Source: Pelodera strongyloides (lineage: Eukaryota > Nematoda > Chromadorea > Rhabditida > Rhabditidae). From it: a DNA stretch of 64,000 nt. The notes below the pieces were generated by a model. That model made no database searches and had not been told where the DNA came from. It saw only the letters and a list, made by a program, of their open reading frames with translations. The DNA is taken from assembly GCA_036852015.1 (NCBI GenBank), contig JAANDG010000057.1:248001-312000 (forward strand). Direction: 5' to 3'. Made by a program: the position numbers and the translations under genes. This document shows, one piece after another, positions 39,301 through 51,300 of the stretch (the first letter of the stretch is position 1; each line of letters opens with the position of its first letter).

Positions 39301-42300
39301 AGCGGCCCAGCGTCTTATGTCCATAAAGAAAGTACGCCAACGCTATTCCTTGCATAAGGAGGCAACTGTGGCCATGATGGACAAAGACGGTGCTTTGAAA
39401 ACCAAGATCCAGGATATTGCCGATATCATCAAAGATTTCTATGGGGATCTCTTTGCTTCGAAGAAGCGTGTTCCGAAATCAGGCATTGAAGTGAATGAGG
39501 ACGTGCCGGAGATCATGGAGAGCGAGGTTGAACATGCTTTGAAGAGAATGCCTAATAACAGGGCTCCTGGCAATGATGGCATTTCCATTGATCTCCTCAA
39601 GTACGCTCCGAAGACCGCTCTATCCGTGGTTTGCAGGTTGTTCAACAATATCCTCTCAATGAAAATCGTCCCTGAGAACTGGAAAGGTAGTAACACCATC
39701 CTGATCCATAAGAAGGGAAGCAAAGAGGACATAAACAACTATCGTCCAATTGCGTTGATGTCACAGCTGTCAAAGCTGTTTTCTCGCGTCATCTTGAACC
39801 GAATCAGCAAGTGGCTGGAAGAAGGCAATAGACGAGAGCAGGCAGGCTTTCGAGGCGGGTACTCGACTATTGACCACATTCACACTGTGTGTCAAGTTAT
39901 CGAGCGGTCTAGGGAGTACAAGATACCTCTCTGTATGTTGTTTGTCGACTTCAAAAAGGCGTTCGATTCGGTTGAGAAGCAGGCGGTCCTCAATGCTCTG
40001 AAACATCACGCAGTGCCAGAAAGCTACGTGTCTATGATAGACGAGCTGTATAACCAGTGCGCCACGGACATCCAACTCCTTCATACACCAGTTAAGGTGC
40101 CCGTTGAGCGCGGAGTCAAACAAGGGGATGTCATTTCACCCACTCTGTTTTCTGCTTCTCTGGAATGTGCTTTGAGAGACGCCAACATGTCCGGTGGTTA
40201 TGACATTGACGGCGAAACACTACAGTTCTTACTGTTTGCCGACGATGTGGTTCTTATAGCCAAAGACCCATGTACACTGCAGAAAAACCTAGACGAACTA
40301 ATTCGAGTAACGTCGCTAATCGGTCTTGAAGCCCACCCAGGCAAGACACAGTGGATGGCTAACGATCATTGTCCAAACGGCGGTGCAGATATACGTATTG
40401 GCAACAGCACGCTCGAAAAGGTCGGGAAGTATGTTTACCTTGGACGCGAGGTTAACCCCAGCAACAGCCTCACCGCCGAACTCTCTCGGCGTAAACAGTC
40501 TGGGTGGAAGGCTTTCTGGAAACTACGAGATGTACTCACCAATGTGAAGCTTTCAAAAGAAGTGAAAGCCAAGGTGTTTAACACGCATGTGCTGCCAGCA
40601 ATGACCTATGCTTCCGAAACTTGGTGCACGACAAAGAAAGACGAAGAATCCTTACTTGTCACCCAGAGAGCCATGGAGCGTAAGATGGTAGGCACGCGCC
40701 TCCGTGATCGTATGTCAAACGTCACACTTCGAGAAAAGTCCGGCGTAGATGATATAATTGATAGGATATACAGCTCGAAACATCGATGGGCTGGTCATGT
40801 CATTCGTAGAAATGACAATCGATGGACCACTCGGGTCACAGAATGGCGTCCCCGCGATTACAAGCGTCCTCAAGGGCGACCGCCAACGAGATGGGCAGAC
40901 CCGATGGTTAAATCATTTGGACGTGCATGGAATCGCATCGCAAGATGCAGGTCTTCATGGCGTAGTTGCGACCTGCGCTGTTGGCGAGCCAACAGCTGAT
41001 ATAACGGTCTTCAAGGTATTCAAGGTATTCCAGTAATTAGTGCAGCTCTCATCCTCGCACATATGCTCACTTTATGTGTAGCATTTGTCTATTTTCGCTT
41101 TCTTTTTCTCCGTTTTACGACCTCTTTTTATGAACTGCTTCCCCGCTTTTCTCTATACATTTTGAATGAGTCGTGATAATGTTACTTAAGCCTTCCACAT
41201 CCCAAAAGCCTTTTTGTTATAGTTCGCCGATGCCAGGCTGAAATTTTCGGCAACATTTTACGAATTTAAAGCGAAACACCGGCCGGTTTTTGAAACACAT
41301 TGCGGACAATTGAATTCCTACATATTTATGCTAAGTTACTCGAATTTAGCTCGATTTTTTATTCTAATTTATGTTCATTTGCATAAGCTGCATAAGAAAG
41401 CCAGTGTACTCGAAGTGTTTCAAAAAACGGCCGGTATTTCGCTTTCTTCTTTTCAATCACAATCACTTGAATAACTTGAACTACTACCACCTATAATAAG
41501 ACTACATAAAATAAAAATAAAATAAAAATAAATGGTTCTATACAATTCCAGAAAAGGTTGAAATAGCTCAACCACAATCAACCCTAGAGAATTTAGTCGC
41601 ATTAACACTTAAAACTTAAAACTGTAACACAAACAGAGCAGATTTTTTTGTTCATAGAGAAATATGTTTTTTTTTTTGCAAACAAAAGGGTGTTTAAATT
41701 AGTTGTTTTGATATTGTGAGGCGATTTTATTCCAAAAATTTCGACGACCTCAGAACCAGAACTGCTTTTCTCAACCGATGCGCATATAGAATAACTCACA
41801 ACGTGTAGATATATCTGTCTTTAGTGAACTGGAAAGAAGGGCAGAATAGAAGAAAGAGAATGTGGGCCTTAAGGCCCTAGAGGCCCTATAGGCCTTAAGG
41901 CAGAGGGTCACTTCAGCAATAGGCCGGCGAAATTTGAAGCAGTAGATTCTGAACACCCCGAAATTCAGATAGAAATTTGATTCATCCCTCGTTTCTTGAG
42001 TTCCTAGCATTCTCTGAAGAATAATTTCTAAAAGTAATACACTGATATTTTAGTCTGTATGGATATACAATGAACTGTGTCATTTCCTAACGTTTCTTGA
42101 TTAGTGTGTCAGAGTTCAGATGGTCAGAGTACCGATTTGTTATTTTTTGTCTCTTGCACTAATCTTACTGTAATTTTAGTTAATAACACAATACGGGCAC
42201 CCGAGAAGTGTAGACCGTAACTAGCTATTATGTCTTTAGTTAATTCTAACTAAAGTCTTGACGCGCGGCTTTGAAGCGCACGCTGACATACAGGATAACT

Positions 42301-45300
42301 GCATCATCATGTATGACATACATTATAAACCAGTTTTCCAGCATACTCTTCAAAACCAGGTGCCATACCCCTTTAATCTCGAATAAGTAGTACCCTTCCA
42401 CTCTTCAAAACCAAGTTCCATACCCCTTTAATCTCGAATTTCTCGAATAAGTAGTACCCTTCCATGACATCATTAGTAGTTTGGTCGTGCCGAATGCTTT
42501 CGGATACCTTCTTTTTGATGTGTTCGTTTGAGCTTTCTCTTTTGGAAAGAAGCTGAATAAAACGGGTGAAAAACGACTCGGAGCGCATAGATTTGGTTTG
42601 GTTTTGGGGATTCTGCGGCGAGATATTGAGGGGATAAAGAAATAGAGAGGTAGGGAGAGAGAGAGAGAGACAGAGGGAGAAAGAGGGAGACAGAGGGAGA
42701 GAGAGGGAGAGAGAGAGAGAGGGAGAGGGGAGGGAGAGAATGGGAAGAAAACCTCTTTCTACCACTAATATCTCTGTCCAAACTTTAGCTTATAACATAG
42801 ATTAATTATCATATGCATTTTCCCGCTTACCATACCCCACAGCTATTTGTCATTTATTACGCAGACATATTTCAAAAAATTCCCAATTTTATAATACGAC
42901 CAAAACACGACATTTATTGGTTTGGGAAGAGTACATAAATCCTTGGTCTTTGCAAGACTAATGCAAAATGGGCTAGTTTTATTCGTAGTGCAATGAAATC
43001 CTGTGTTCTGTTACAGTTACTGCCATGCGTATCGTATCTAATGATACTTGATTTTCCTGTAGTAACATTATGGCCTATGGGCCATGTTACTTGCTGCTTG
43101 AAACCAAGTCCCTTATTGAACTGCCCATTAGTCAATTAGTTAAAACAGTCCCTCAGGACACACATTTATTTGTAAAAGTAATAATCGCAAATAATTCAGT
43201 TTTCAACAAAATTTAGATTCTTGAATACTACTAGACTTCGTATTGTTAGTTGTATATCTGCCCTGCAATACCATAGTCATAGTTCTCGGAATTCGGAGCG
43301 CTACATAACAAGGGCGAAGAAAGTTGTCCAAAATTAGGAACTACATTTTCAAATCGACTTCTCATTGTTCAGATGTTCATGTCTATACATTTTCCGACTA
43401 TAGAAAACAACTCTCAGAAGTTTTGTGAAGAGAATGTCCATCTCTAACGTGCAATTAAGATTTTACCTTCCCGGTGCTTTTCGTTAATTACAAGTTACAA
43501 AAGTAAACCGAAATGATGAATTTGGCAAAGATTGTCTGTATGTTTTATGCAATTTATGCTCTATTAAGTTCCATTTTACTTACGCATACAATATGACATG
43601 TATACAGAAAGCATAAAACAGAGGGACCATTTGGCGACGGTTCTCGTTTTTTGGCCAAACCGTTCTTGACTTGGTGGCCACGTGGTGACCAATTTTTCAT
43701 CAAGTATAATAACCAAATGGTCGGTAACCAGTCACCAAATCGTGTGTATCACTTTCTTGGTGTATCATGTTCTCGGAACAAAATCCCTAAGGAATTTTAT
43801 AAGAACTAAACGTTTTTACCAACTCTCGTCATTTTTTAGCTTAATTTGGATAATTTTCTCCTCATCAACCCCATAATTTGCACATTTCTCAAAATTGCAA
43901 CAAATTGCAGGGTAAAAAAATAAAAAATAAACAAAAATTCGTGGGCGTTTTGCTCAACTTAAATTAATATAAGTTCTTCTTTGACCAGTAATACAGTTCC
44001 GTGTTTTCTATGTTCGGTTTCCCAGAATTTGTTTTTGTATTTTCGTTTGAGCTAAGATGCTCAAGAATCCAACAGTTATCCGCGAAGGATAATTTTTTCA
44101 GTAATTCAGAATTATTCTTTTCTAAAATAATCTATTATTTTCAAAGTCGAAAGTTTTTTCCTTCCTTTTTTGTAGAATTTTTGCACGTTGGTCGCAGTCT
44201 TGCTGGATTCCTCTAGTATGCAATCAGCATCTATTCTGCACGTACCTCACCTTATGATTGAATCCTACCGGAGCACGTCATCTCTTTCATTCTCTCTTTT
44301 CAACCGAGTTTCTCATTTCATTGTTCATTCCGTTCTTCACTTTCCTCTCTTTCTCTTTTCACTCTTTCTCACTCTTTCTCTCTCTCTTTCTCTTTCTCTT
44401 TCTCTCCGTCTCTCGTTATCCCTCTTCCCTCTTCTTCTGATGGCTCTTCTTCAGAAGACACGACAATGAAGCGAAAGAAAGTTAGAGGGAGAGAGAGAGA
44501 GAGAGTTGGGGAGGAGGGAGGGAGAGAAGGAAAGAGAGAGAGAACACTCCTTAACAAGCATGTTCGGAACAGCGATGCTGACAGACACTCAATCAAATCA
44601 TCTTCTTGATGTCTCCCACATTCTCTCGTTCTCTCTCCCTTTCTCCCTCTGTTCTCTCTCTATCTCTCTTTCCGTCTCTTTCTCTGCGTCTCTCTCCCTC
44701 TTCCCTATTTTGCATGCGTCCGTTGTGGTCCGTTGACGTCTTCGGAAGATCCTTATGCTCGTTCTTCAAAGTCAAATGATTAAATAGTACGGGACGCAGG
44801 GAAACAAATGATGTTTAGACAGAGAGACGCAGAGAACTTAAGAGAGTTAGAGAATCGGACCTTACGTCAAGGGATCTCTTTGAATGTTTGGATAATACAC
44901 TTGAAAACATCATGATATTTGTTCGTATCTTTATGTCTCATGCTTCCTTACAAGCTCATTTTCCTTGTATTTCTAGCCATCTATGTTGTCTTGCTTTCAA
45001 TTACATTCTATATGTATTTAGCTTCTTATCTTATGTTTAGTTGCGATGATTATAATATGGTATGGATTATTATAATCGTGTCAATAGTGGTTTTCCCCGC
45101 AGTTGTGACACAGAGTCTATAGCTCAAGTCTATAGCTAACGTATATTACACGACCAATCGATACTACATACTAGCAAATAAAGATATCCCATGTATCGGT
45201 CGCATAGTACCGCGTACTCAATATCACCTCGAATATGAACGAATTGCTGCAAACTATCCGATATCTGTTTCAAAATTGTGCAAGAGTGAGTGGGTAATGA

Positions 45301-48300
45301 ATATGATATGTGACAAACGTTAGTTTGCCCGATCCGTTCCTATAATAATCGTGGTAGTTAAAGCGAAAGCCGGCCGTTTTTTGAAACGCATCTCGATTTT
45401 TATTTTTATTTTTGTTCATTCGCATAAGCTGCATGCTGGTATTCTCGATACGTTTCAAAAACCGCCCAGTATTTCGCTTTAAGTTCGCTATCAACATTAG
45501 AGAAAATATGTTTCGTTGTAGCATAAGAAGAAGCACGGGTTCTGAGTGCAAATCGATGTTTCGGAGAACTTGTTTTACTATTGAAACTCTTCGTTTACCC
45601 TGAACCCTCCCGATTGCAGGCTCTCTCGCAATTGTGGATCGGTGTCCCGGACAGGCTACAGGAACTGGCCGATGCTACCCGGGACTATCAGCCTGGACAG
45701 CAGTACATGGCATTTCTGCAGAACTTGCCTCCACACCGCGCCAACTCACAGCACTCGTTACTACGGTAGGTTGAGGCTCTAGGCTCTGGTTAAACAGTAC
45801 TTTTGCGTTGTGATGTGCGGGGTCTCAGGGTTCCCTTTGGTTAACGTTCTTTATATGTATTGATTGTTTTTATCCAATAAACCGTTATTATTATTATAAA
45901 GTGCACCCCGTTACATCCACTGATTCCGCGGCTACGGCGCTAAAGTGTTGCAGAGGAGCAATTTTAGCCAATCTTATCTTCTTGTGAAGCCGTGGTAATG
46001 TTTATTGTAAAAGAAGCTTAGAAAGAAACTAGAAGTATGGTTTCAGAAGTGACAAATCCCTGGACGACCTGTCGTCTCAAGGCGAGGGCAGCAGTGTGAC
46101 GTCGTTAAGGAGGAACGCCCTTAATCCGGATGACACCGGAGCCCTTCCCGACACCCGAAGACACAAGAAGACAAGCTCGGGTATGTATGCACCCACCTCT
46201 ATCAGTGCCTCGTCAGAAAATCAGCAGGCTGAGAATATGTTCCTGTAAAATGCCAATCCATATGGTATTCTAATAATTATTTACTTTAGCCGGCCGTTTA
46301 TACGAGAGTTCTGAGCTGAGCGACGCGGCTCTGTCGCATCGCTGGCAAAGAAACTCGCGGCCTGCAAAGTGCGCGCACTGCGACACACTCTCTATACTCT
46401 TTACCGTATCCTGTGCACAATGCGGACAGAATTGGCACAAAAACTGCTTCCCGAAGGTGAGCAATTAAAGCGAAATACCGGCCGGTTTTTGAAACACATC
46501 TAGAACACCATCATTCTTATGCGGTCTATGCAAATGAGCATAAATTAGAATAAAAATCGAGCTAAATTCGAGTAACGTTGCATACGTAAGAATTCAGTTG
46601 ACCTCGCTACGTTTCAAAAACAGGCCGTTATTTCGCTTTAAGGGCAATTTGGGCCTTGAAACTAAATCCATATAAGTGTTGAAAGATGAAGTGAATAAGT
46701 TTATATCAAGCGCATATGCCGAAGACCAAGGGCAACCCGAGATACGAATAAAAGTGATGTAAACAAATAAATAGCAAATAAACATTTTATAATATAAGTG
46801 ATGCGAGCAAATAAACTCTCTTTCTGCCGTTCTTCGTAACGCACCAATTTACAAATTTTCCATTTCCTTTAAGATTGTCGTTTCCTGTGGACAGAATACT
46901 CGAAGTCCACAAGACAGGCGAATCTCAATGTTTGGAGTGTCATTACAGGTTTGCTTTATAATCCAAGTGCAGTTTTTATTATTAAAATATATTATATTGA
47001 CGTACGTCTCGTCTTCGGGAGAGATCCCATACTAAATTGTACTCATTGAACATGCCTAGAGAACTTTTTGAAATACTCTGGTCCTCAGGAGCGCAGCGCG
47101 GAGATGCGAATCCGCGTCGGGAAAAGTTTGCAAATTTGCATTGAAAACTCGATACAGAGAGAAATAAGCGCCGCCATCTTTTCTTCGTCTCCGCCTTTCC
47201 CATGTCAAAACGCGATCTCTTTCCCGCGGACGCGGATTCGCATGTCCGCGCTGCTCCCCTAGGAAAGTAGTATATGAACTATTCCAGAAGCAATTGGAAG
47301 AACAACACCGGGATATTCCGCTTATCCTCGAAGAAGTCGTGCACGAAATACAGAGGCGAGGACTGCGGACAAAGGTTCCGAAATTTTGTTGTAAAGTGAA
47401 AGGCCGGTCGGTTTTTGAAACGCATCGTGGACACCTGAATTCTTACGTATTTATGCTAATTTGCTCAAATGTAGCTCGATTTTTTATTCTAATTTATGTT
47501 TATTTGCATATGCTGCATGAAAATGCTGGTGTATTCGATGTGTTTCAAAAACCGGCCGGTATTTCGCTTTGATTCATATTTCTACAGGCTATTTTTTCTG
47601 ACGTTATGTGTGGTCACTACAATTTAGCAAATTCATATTATACCAGTAATCGGATATTAATAAAGCATGAAACTCAACAGCTTATTGTTAGCAGTGCTAC
47701 GAATTACCATTTTTGCTGTGATTCTGTACTGTAACCTACCAAGGGGTTATGTAACCGTCGAGGTACATACACACAAAATCTCTGTTGCGTTTGTACGCCC
47801 CCGTTCAATGCGTTGTTAGCACCAGAAATTGTGATCACATTCATTTTGATTTTATTTGTTCACTGGAAATAACAATATATATTTTCAGGGGCTATATCGA
47901 ACATGTGGTGTCAAATCGAAGATCGAGGAGATTTGCGAACTTTTTGAACGGTAAGTGAGGCTTAGGCTTAGGTAATTTAGATAATTACACGGACCTAATT
48001 CAGTGACATCCAATGAGCGCTCTATTGTATTACATAGCTACATCGTCATGTGCGGAATATTTATGAATCTAATAAAATTACAAACTTTAGACACACGGAA
48101 GAGGAGAAGATCCCTCTCGATACCGTGCATCCCATGAATCTGGCGAGTGTTGTCAAATTATACCTTCGGAAGTTACCCGAACCCCTGATGACTTTTGACC
48201 TCTACCCATCCTGGGTGAGGTTTGGAAAGGTGAGCGGTGTTTTAAAGCGAAATGCCGGCCGGTTTTTGAAACGGATCGTGGACGCCTGCATTCTCACGTA

Positions 48301-51300
48301 TTTATGATATTTTGCTCAAATGTAGCTCGATTTTTTATTCTAATTTATGTTCATTTGCGCTTATGCTGCATGAAAATGCTGGTGTATTCGATGTGTTTCA
48401 AAAACCGGCCCTGTTTTCAGAAAGTTGGTTTATTGTGAAATATGTTCAACGTTTGAGCACCGACAGTAAAATTTTCTTGCTGGGATATCTGTTTATTGAT
48501 TTTGTTAGATTCCGATTACTTTTCTAGAAATCCTTCGACGACCTCGACGAAGCAGATATTGATGACTTATGCACATTGATTGAGAAATTGCCGGCGGCCA
48601 ATTACGAAACACTCAAATTTCTGCTCCTTCATCTCAACCGAGTGTCATGGTATGCTGTTAGTTTATAGTAAACTTGCAAATGTTTTGGGAGTCACAATCA
48701 AAACATAACATTAAATAACATAACATAGCATTTATTACGACGAGAAATTGTATCGCGCAAGTTTTGTCAATATAAGGCCTTTATCAAAGAATAAATAACT
48801 AATACTAATAAAACAATCATTTTTTTTCTTTCTCGAGCTACAAGAACAAGACGCGTATAGTATATAAGAAAGGATTGGAGAATGATTGCTGGTATATATT
48901 CTAATGTTTCTTAAATATATTACACCAGACGCCTATAGCCGACTGAGCGACCCTACTGAAATGATCATACATACTTATGAAATACATACTTACATGAAAT
49001 GTCTGAAACGCATCTTCCAAGTTTTTGTAATAAAATTTGATTTGCGCTTATTTTGAAAATTGCGAAAAAGGATTACTTATACCAAACGCCTGAAACGTAG
49101 TATTCCGTTTCGTTCACACAAACAAAAAAGTAAACTCTTCTCCACATAATAAGTGTTTCAGGTTTTCTGAATGCAATCTGATGACGTCCTCTAATCTGTC
49201 GACTGTGATCGCGCCTTCCTTATGTTGGGCTCTGCCCACTCTTGAAGCAGCCACATGCATACAAGACACACAATACGTGAACCGAACTGTGGAGGCCATG
49301 ATACAACATGCATTTGTAAGTTGTCAAGATGTCAAGTACCTTAGAATACCGCAGTGTTCTCAGGCTCAGGAAAAATCAGTACGCTGTAACATCAGAATTA
49401 CCCCTTTTGCGTCGTTTTTTTGTACTTTCGTGAGCCCCCGCTGGTGTGGTACTCTCTTTTTTTTTTGTTGGTGGACAATATAAAAATATCTAAAAAATAA
49501 ACTTGATTAATTTAAAGGGTCAGGCCCATTTCAGCAAACCCCTATTTTTGCTCAAAGCTCAAGTAAAGCTCAAAGGTACATAACATCAGATATGCGTGAG
49601 CAACTTATTGAACATTTTCAGACACTTTTCAATGTGGATCGATGTGCTGATTGGAATAATTTCTTCTCGAAATACTCATTGGATGAACCCAGTCGGCCAG
49701 ATGATCAAGGAGATTTAGATGAAGAGAATGATGAGGAAGTACGTGGTGTCTTTTAATTTAAAGCGGTATGACACGTAGCGCTGTGTATTCTGTGTCTTCC
49801 GCCCAGAACTTACATATACTGCGAATGCAGTTATCCAGATACACAAAACGCATGCAATCCCCCTGCAAAGTGCAACATAGGGAACAATAAGGCCAGGCGC
49901 GAACACAAACATATCTGGAGTAAATTGTGACTATTTCAGGAGGACGATGAGCTAGACGATGACCATGTTTATGCGGCACAACCGCCGACACCAGATCTAC
50001 TGAAGAATGCACGCAAAGGCGCCAGCTCAACGGCAACATCTGAAGCCGGTACTTTATATGATTTATTCACGTTTCTAAGTTTGTTCTCAATTACCTGGTT
50101 TCCTAACTTCCACAGTGTGACAAGCTACCCAGATATCAAGTTTCGTTATACCATATTACGGGAGTCAATTGTGTTAATTTGATCGAAGTGAAGGAAATTT
50201 ACATATATTACTTCCGTACTTAGCGACCTACTCCCTGAAAATATGATTTAAAGCGAAATACCGGTCCGCTTTTGAAACAAATCCATTATACCAGCATTTT
50301 TATGCAGCGTATGCAAATGAACATAAATTAGTATAAAACATCGAGTAAATTTGAGCAATTTTGCTTAAATACGGAAGAATTCAGCTGTCCACCATGCGTT
50401 TCAAAATCCGGCCGGTATTTCGCTTTAAACATTTGAATAAACTGTCGTTTCAGCTTCAGAAGATGCTGGGTCGAGTAGTCGTTGGAAGGACAATAGTAGT
50501 GAAGAGGGTGTGTGTACAGAAAGTGGACAACAGCCAGGCACTCCCAATACACCCCGTGGCACCCATCCCAGGTTACGGTAAGTATTTGAGGCATTAATAT
50601 AATAGGATATTTAAAGCTGTATGGCACTTGGATTGTGAAACTGTTATATTCAAATTTCTGTGCCACTATCTGTACATTTCCAGCACAGAATGAAACGCAA
50701 TTTGCATATGTTTTAAAACTGCGTGCCATAGCTTAAAAGAGCAAAATTGATCCTGACTACGGTACCTGGCCGAACGGTTTGCCGAGGAATAACTCTGCGA
50801 GTTCCAGGCGTAAAGAATGAGGTTTGCACAGTAATATTTCTGAAATTCCGGACATTCTGTGCAAGTAAATTAAGAAAGACTTTTTTCTCGTGGGCCTGTC
50901 CCTTTAATTGCAACGTTTACAAAACTTTCACCGCTGAGCTCCAAGTTTATCACAGTTTTTCAACAGCACTTTGCATGCTATTTTCCTTCTTTGCTAACAT
51001 TTTGATCTTGTTTATTGCATACCTTTTCTAACAAACTTTGAAGAGTTTTTCAAGTTTAAACATTTTCTACTTCTTTCGGCTTCTGGTCATGTTGTTGCTT
51101 TGCGTGCTTCGGTTTTTTCTGTCGTTTCTGGGCGAAGAGAAATTCAAAAAGAATTTTTCTATGAATTTCGGCTTTTCCACTCTGCTGGGACAATATTTTC
51201 GCTCGCACTTTTTTATAATTGCATGAGAAACTTGCTAAAAATTTGCCTACTTTTTTGCACGCTGCATGGGACATGTGGAATGCCTGCTTGGTGTTCTACT

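Larger units (their letters stand above)
38001..41027 (+). mobile_element. full-length RTE-clade non-LTR retrotransposon (LINE)
   Basis: About 3.03 kb bounded by an exact 12-bp direct repeat. 5' UTR of ~137 bp with a GC-rich hairpin, one long ORF, a very short 3' UTR (28 bp), and a tail of two tandem TTCAAGGTA units instead of poly(A). The short 3' region with a tandem-repeat tail and a single endonuclease-RT ORF are RTE hallmarks. It is inserted in sense orientation in the 7.9-kb intron between exons 37629-37709 and 45620-45765. An intact ORF and an exact duplication suggest a young copy. Confidence 0.9.
41040..45619. other. remainder of the 7.9-kb intron
   Basis: No exon. Contains two PAL-A copies, a 14-bp perfect palindrome GGGCCTTAAGGCCC (41864-41877), a tandem duplication with a PAL-B right-arm remnant (42345-42464), GA and CT runs (42645-42742; 44338-44705), and GGTGACC/ACCAAATGGT repeat words near 43626-43745. 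Confidence 0.55.

Noticed and set aside
38147..40123. Long minus-strand frames across the LINE
   Set aside because: Shadows of the high-GC coding strand of the LINE ORF. No independent features.
13861..44705. Ser/Leu- and Arg/Glu-rich open frames over CT/GA runs
   Set aside because: Produced by simple repeats, not by coding selection.
46457..48527. PAL-A elements as intron-creating units (introners)
   Set aside because: The introns extend well beyond the elements and the splice sites lie outside the repeats, so the elements sit in introns rather than making them. The exception to look at is the donor at 32387.
2676..50428. Firm assignment of PAL-A/PAL-B to the piggyBac superfamily
   Set aside because: TTAA at the ends is suggestive only. 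It may be part of the inverted repeat, and no transposase is in the window.
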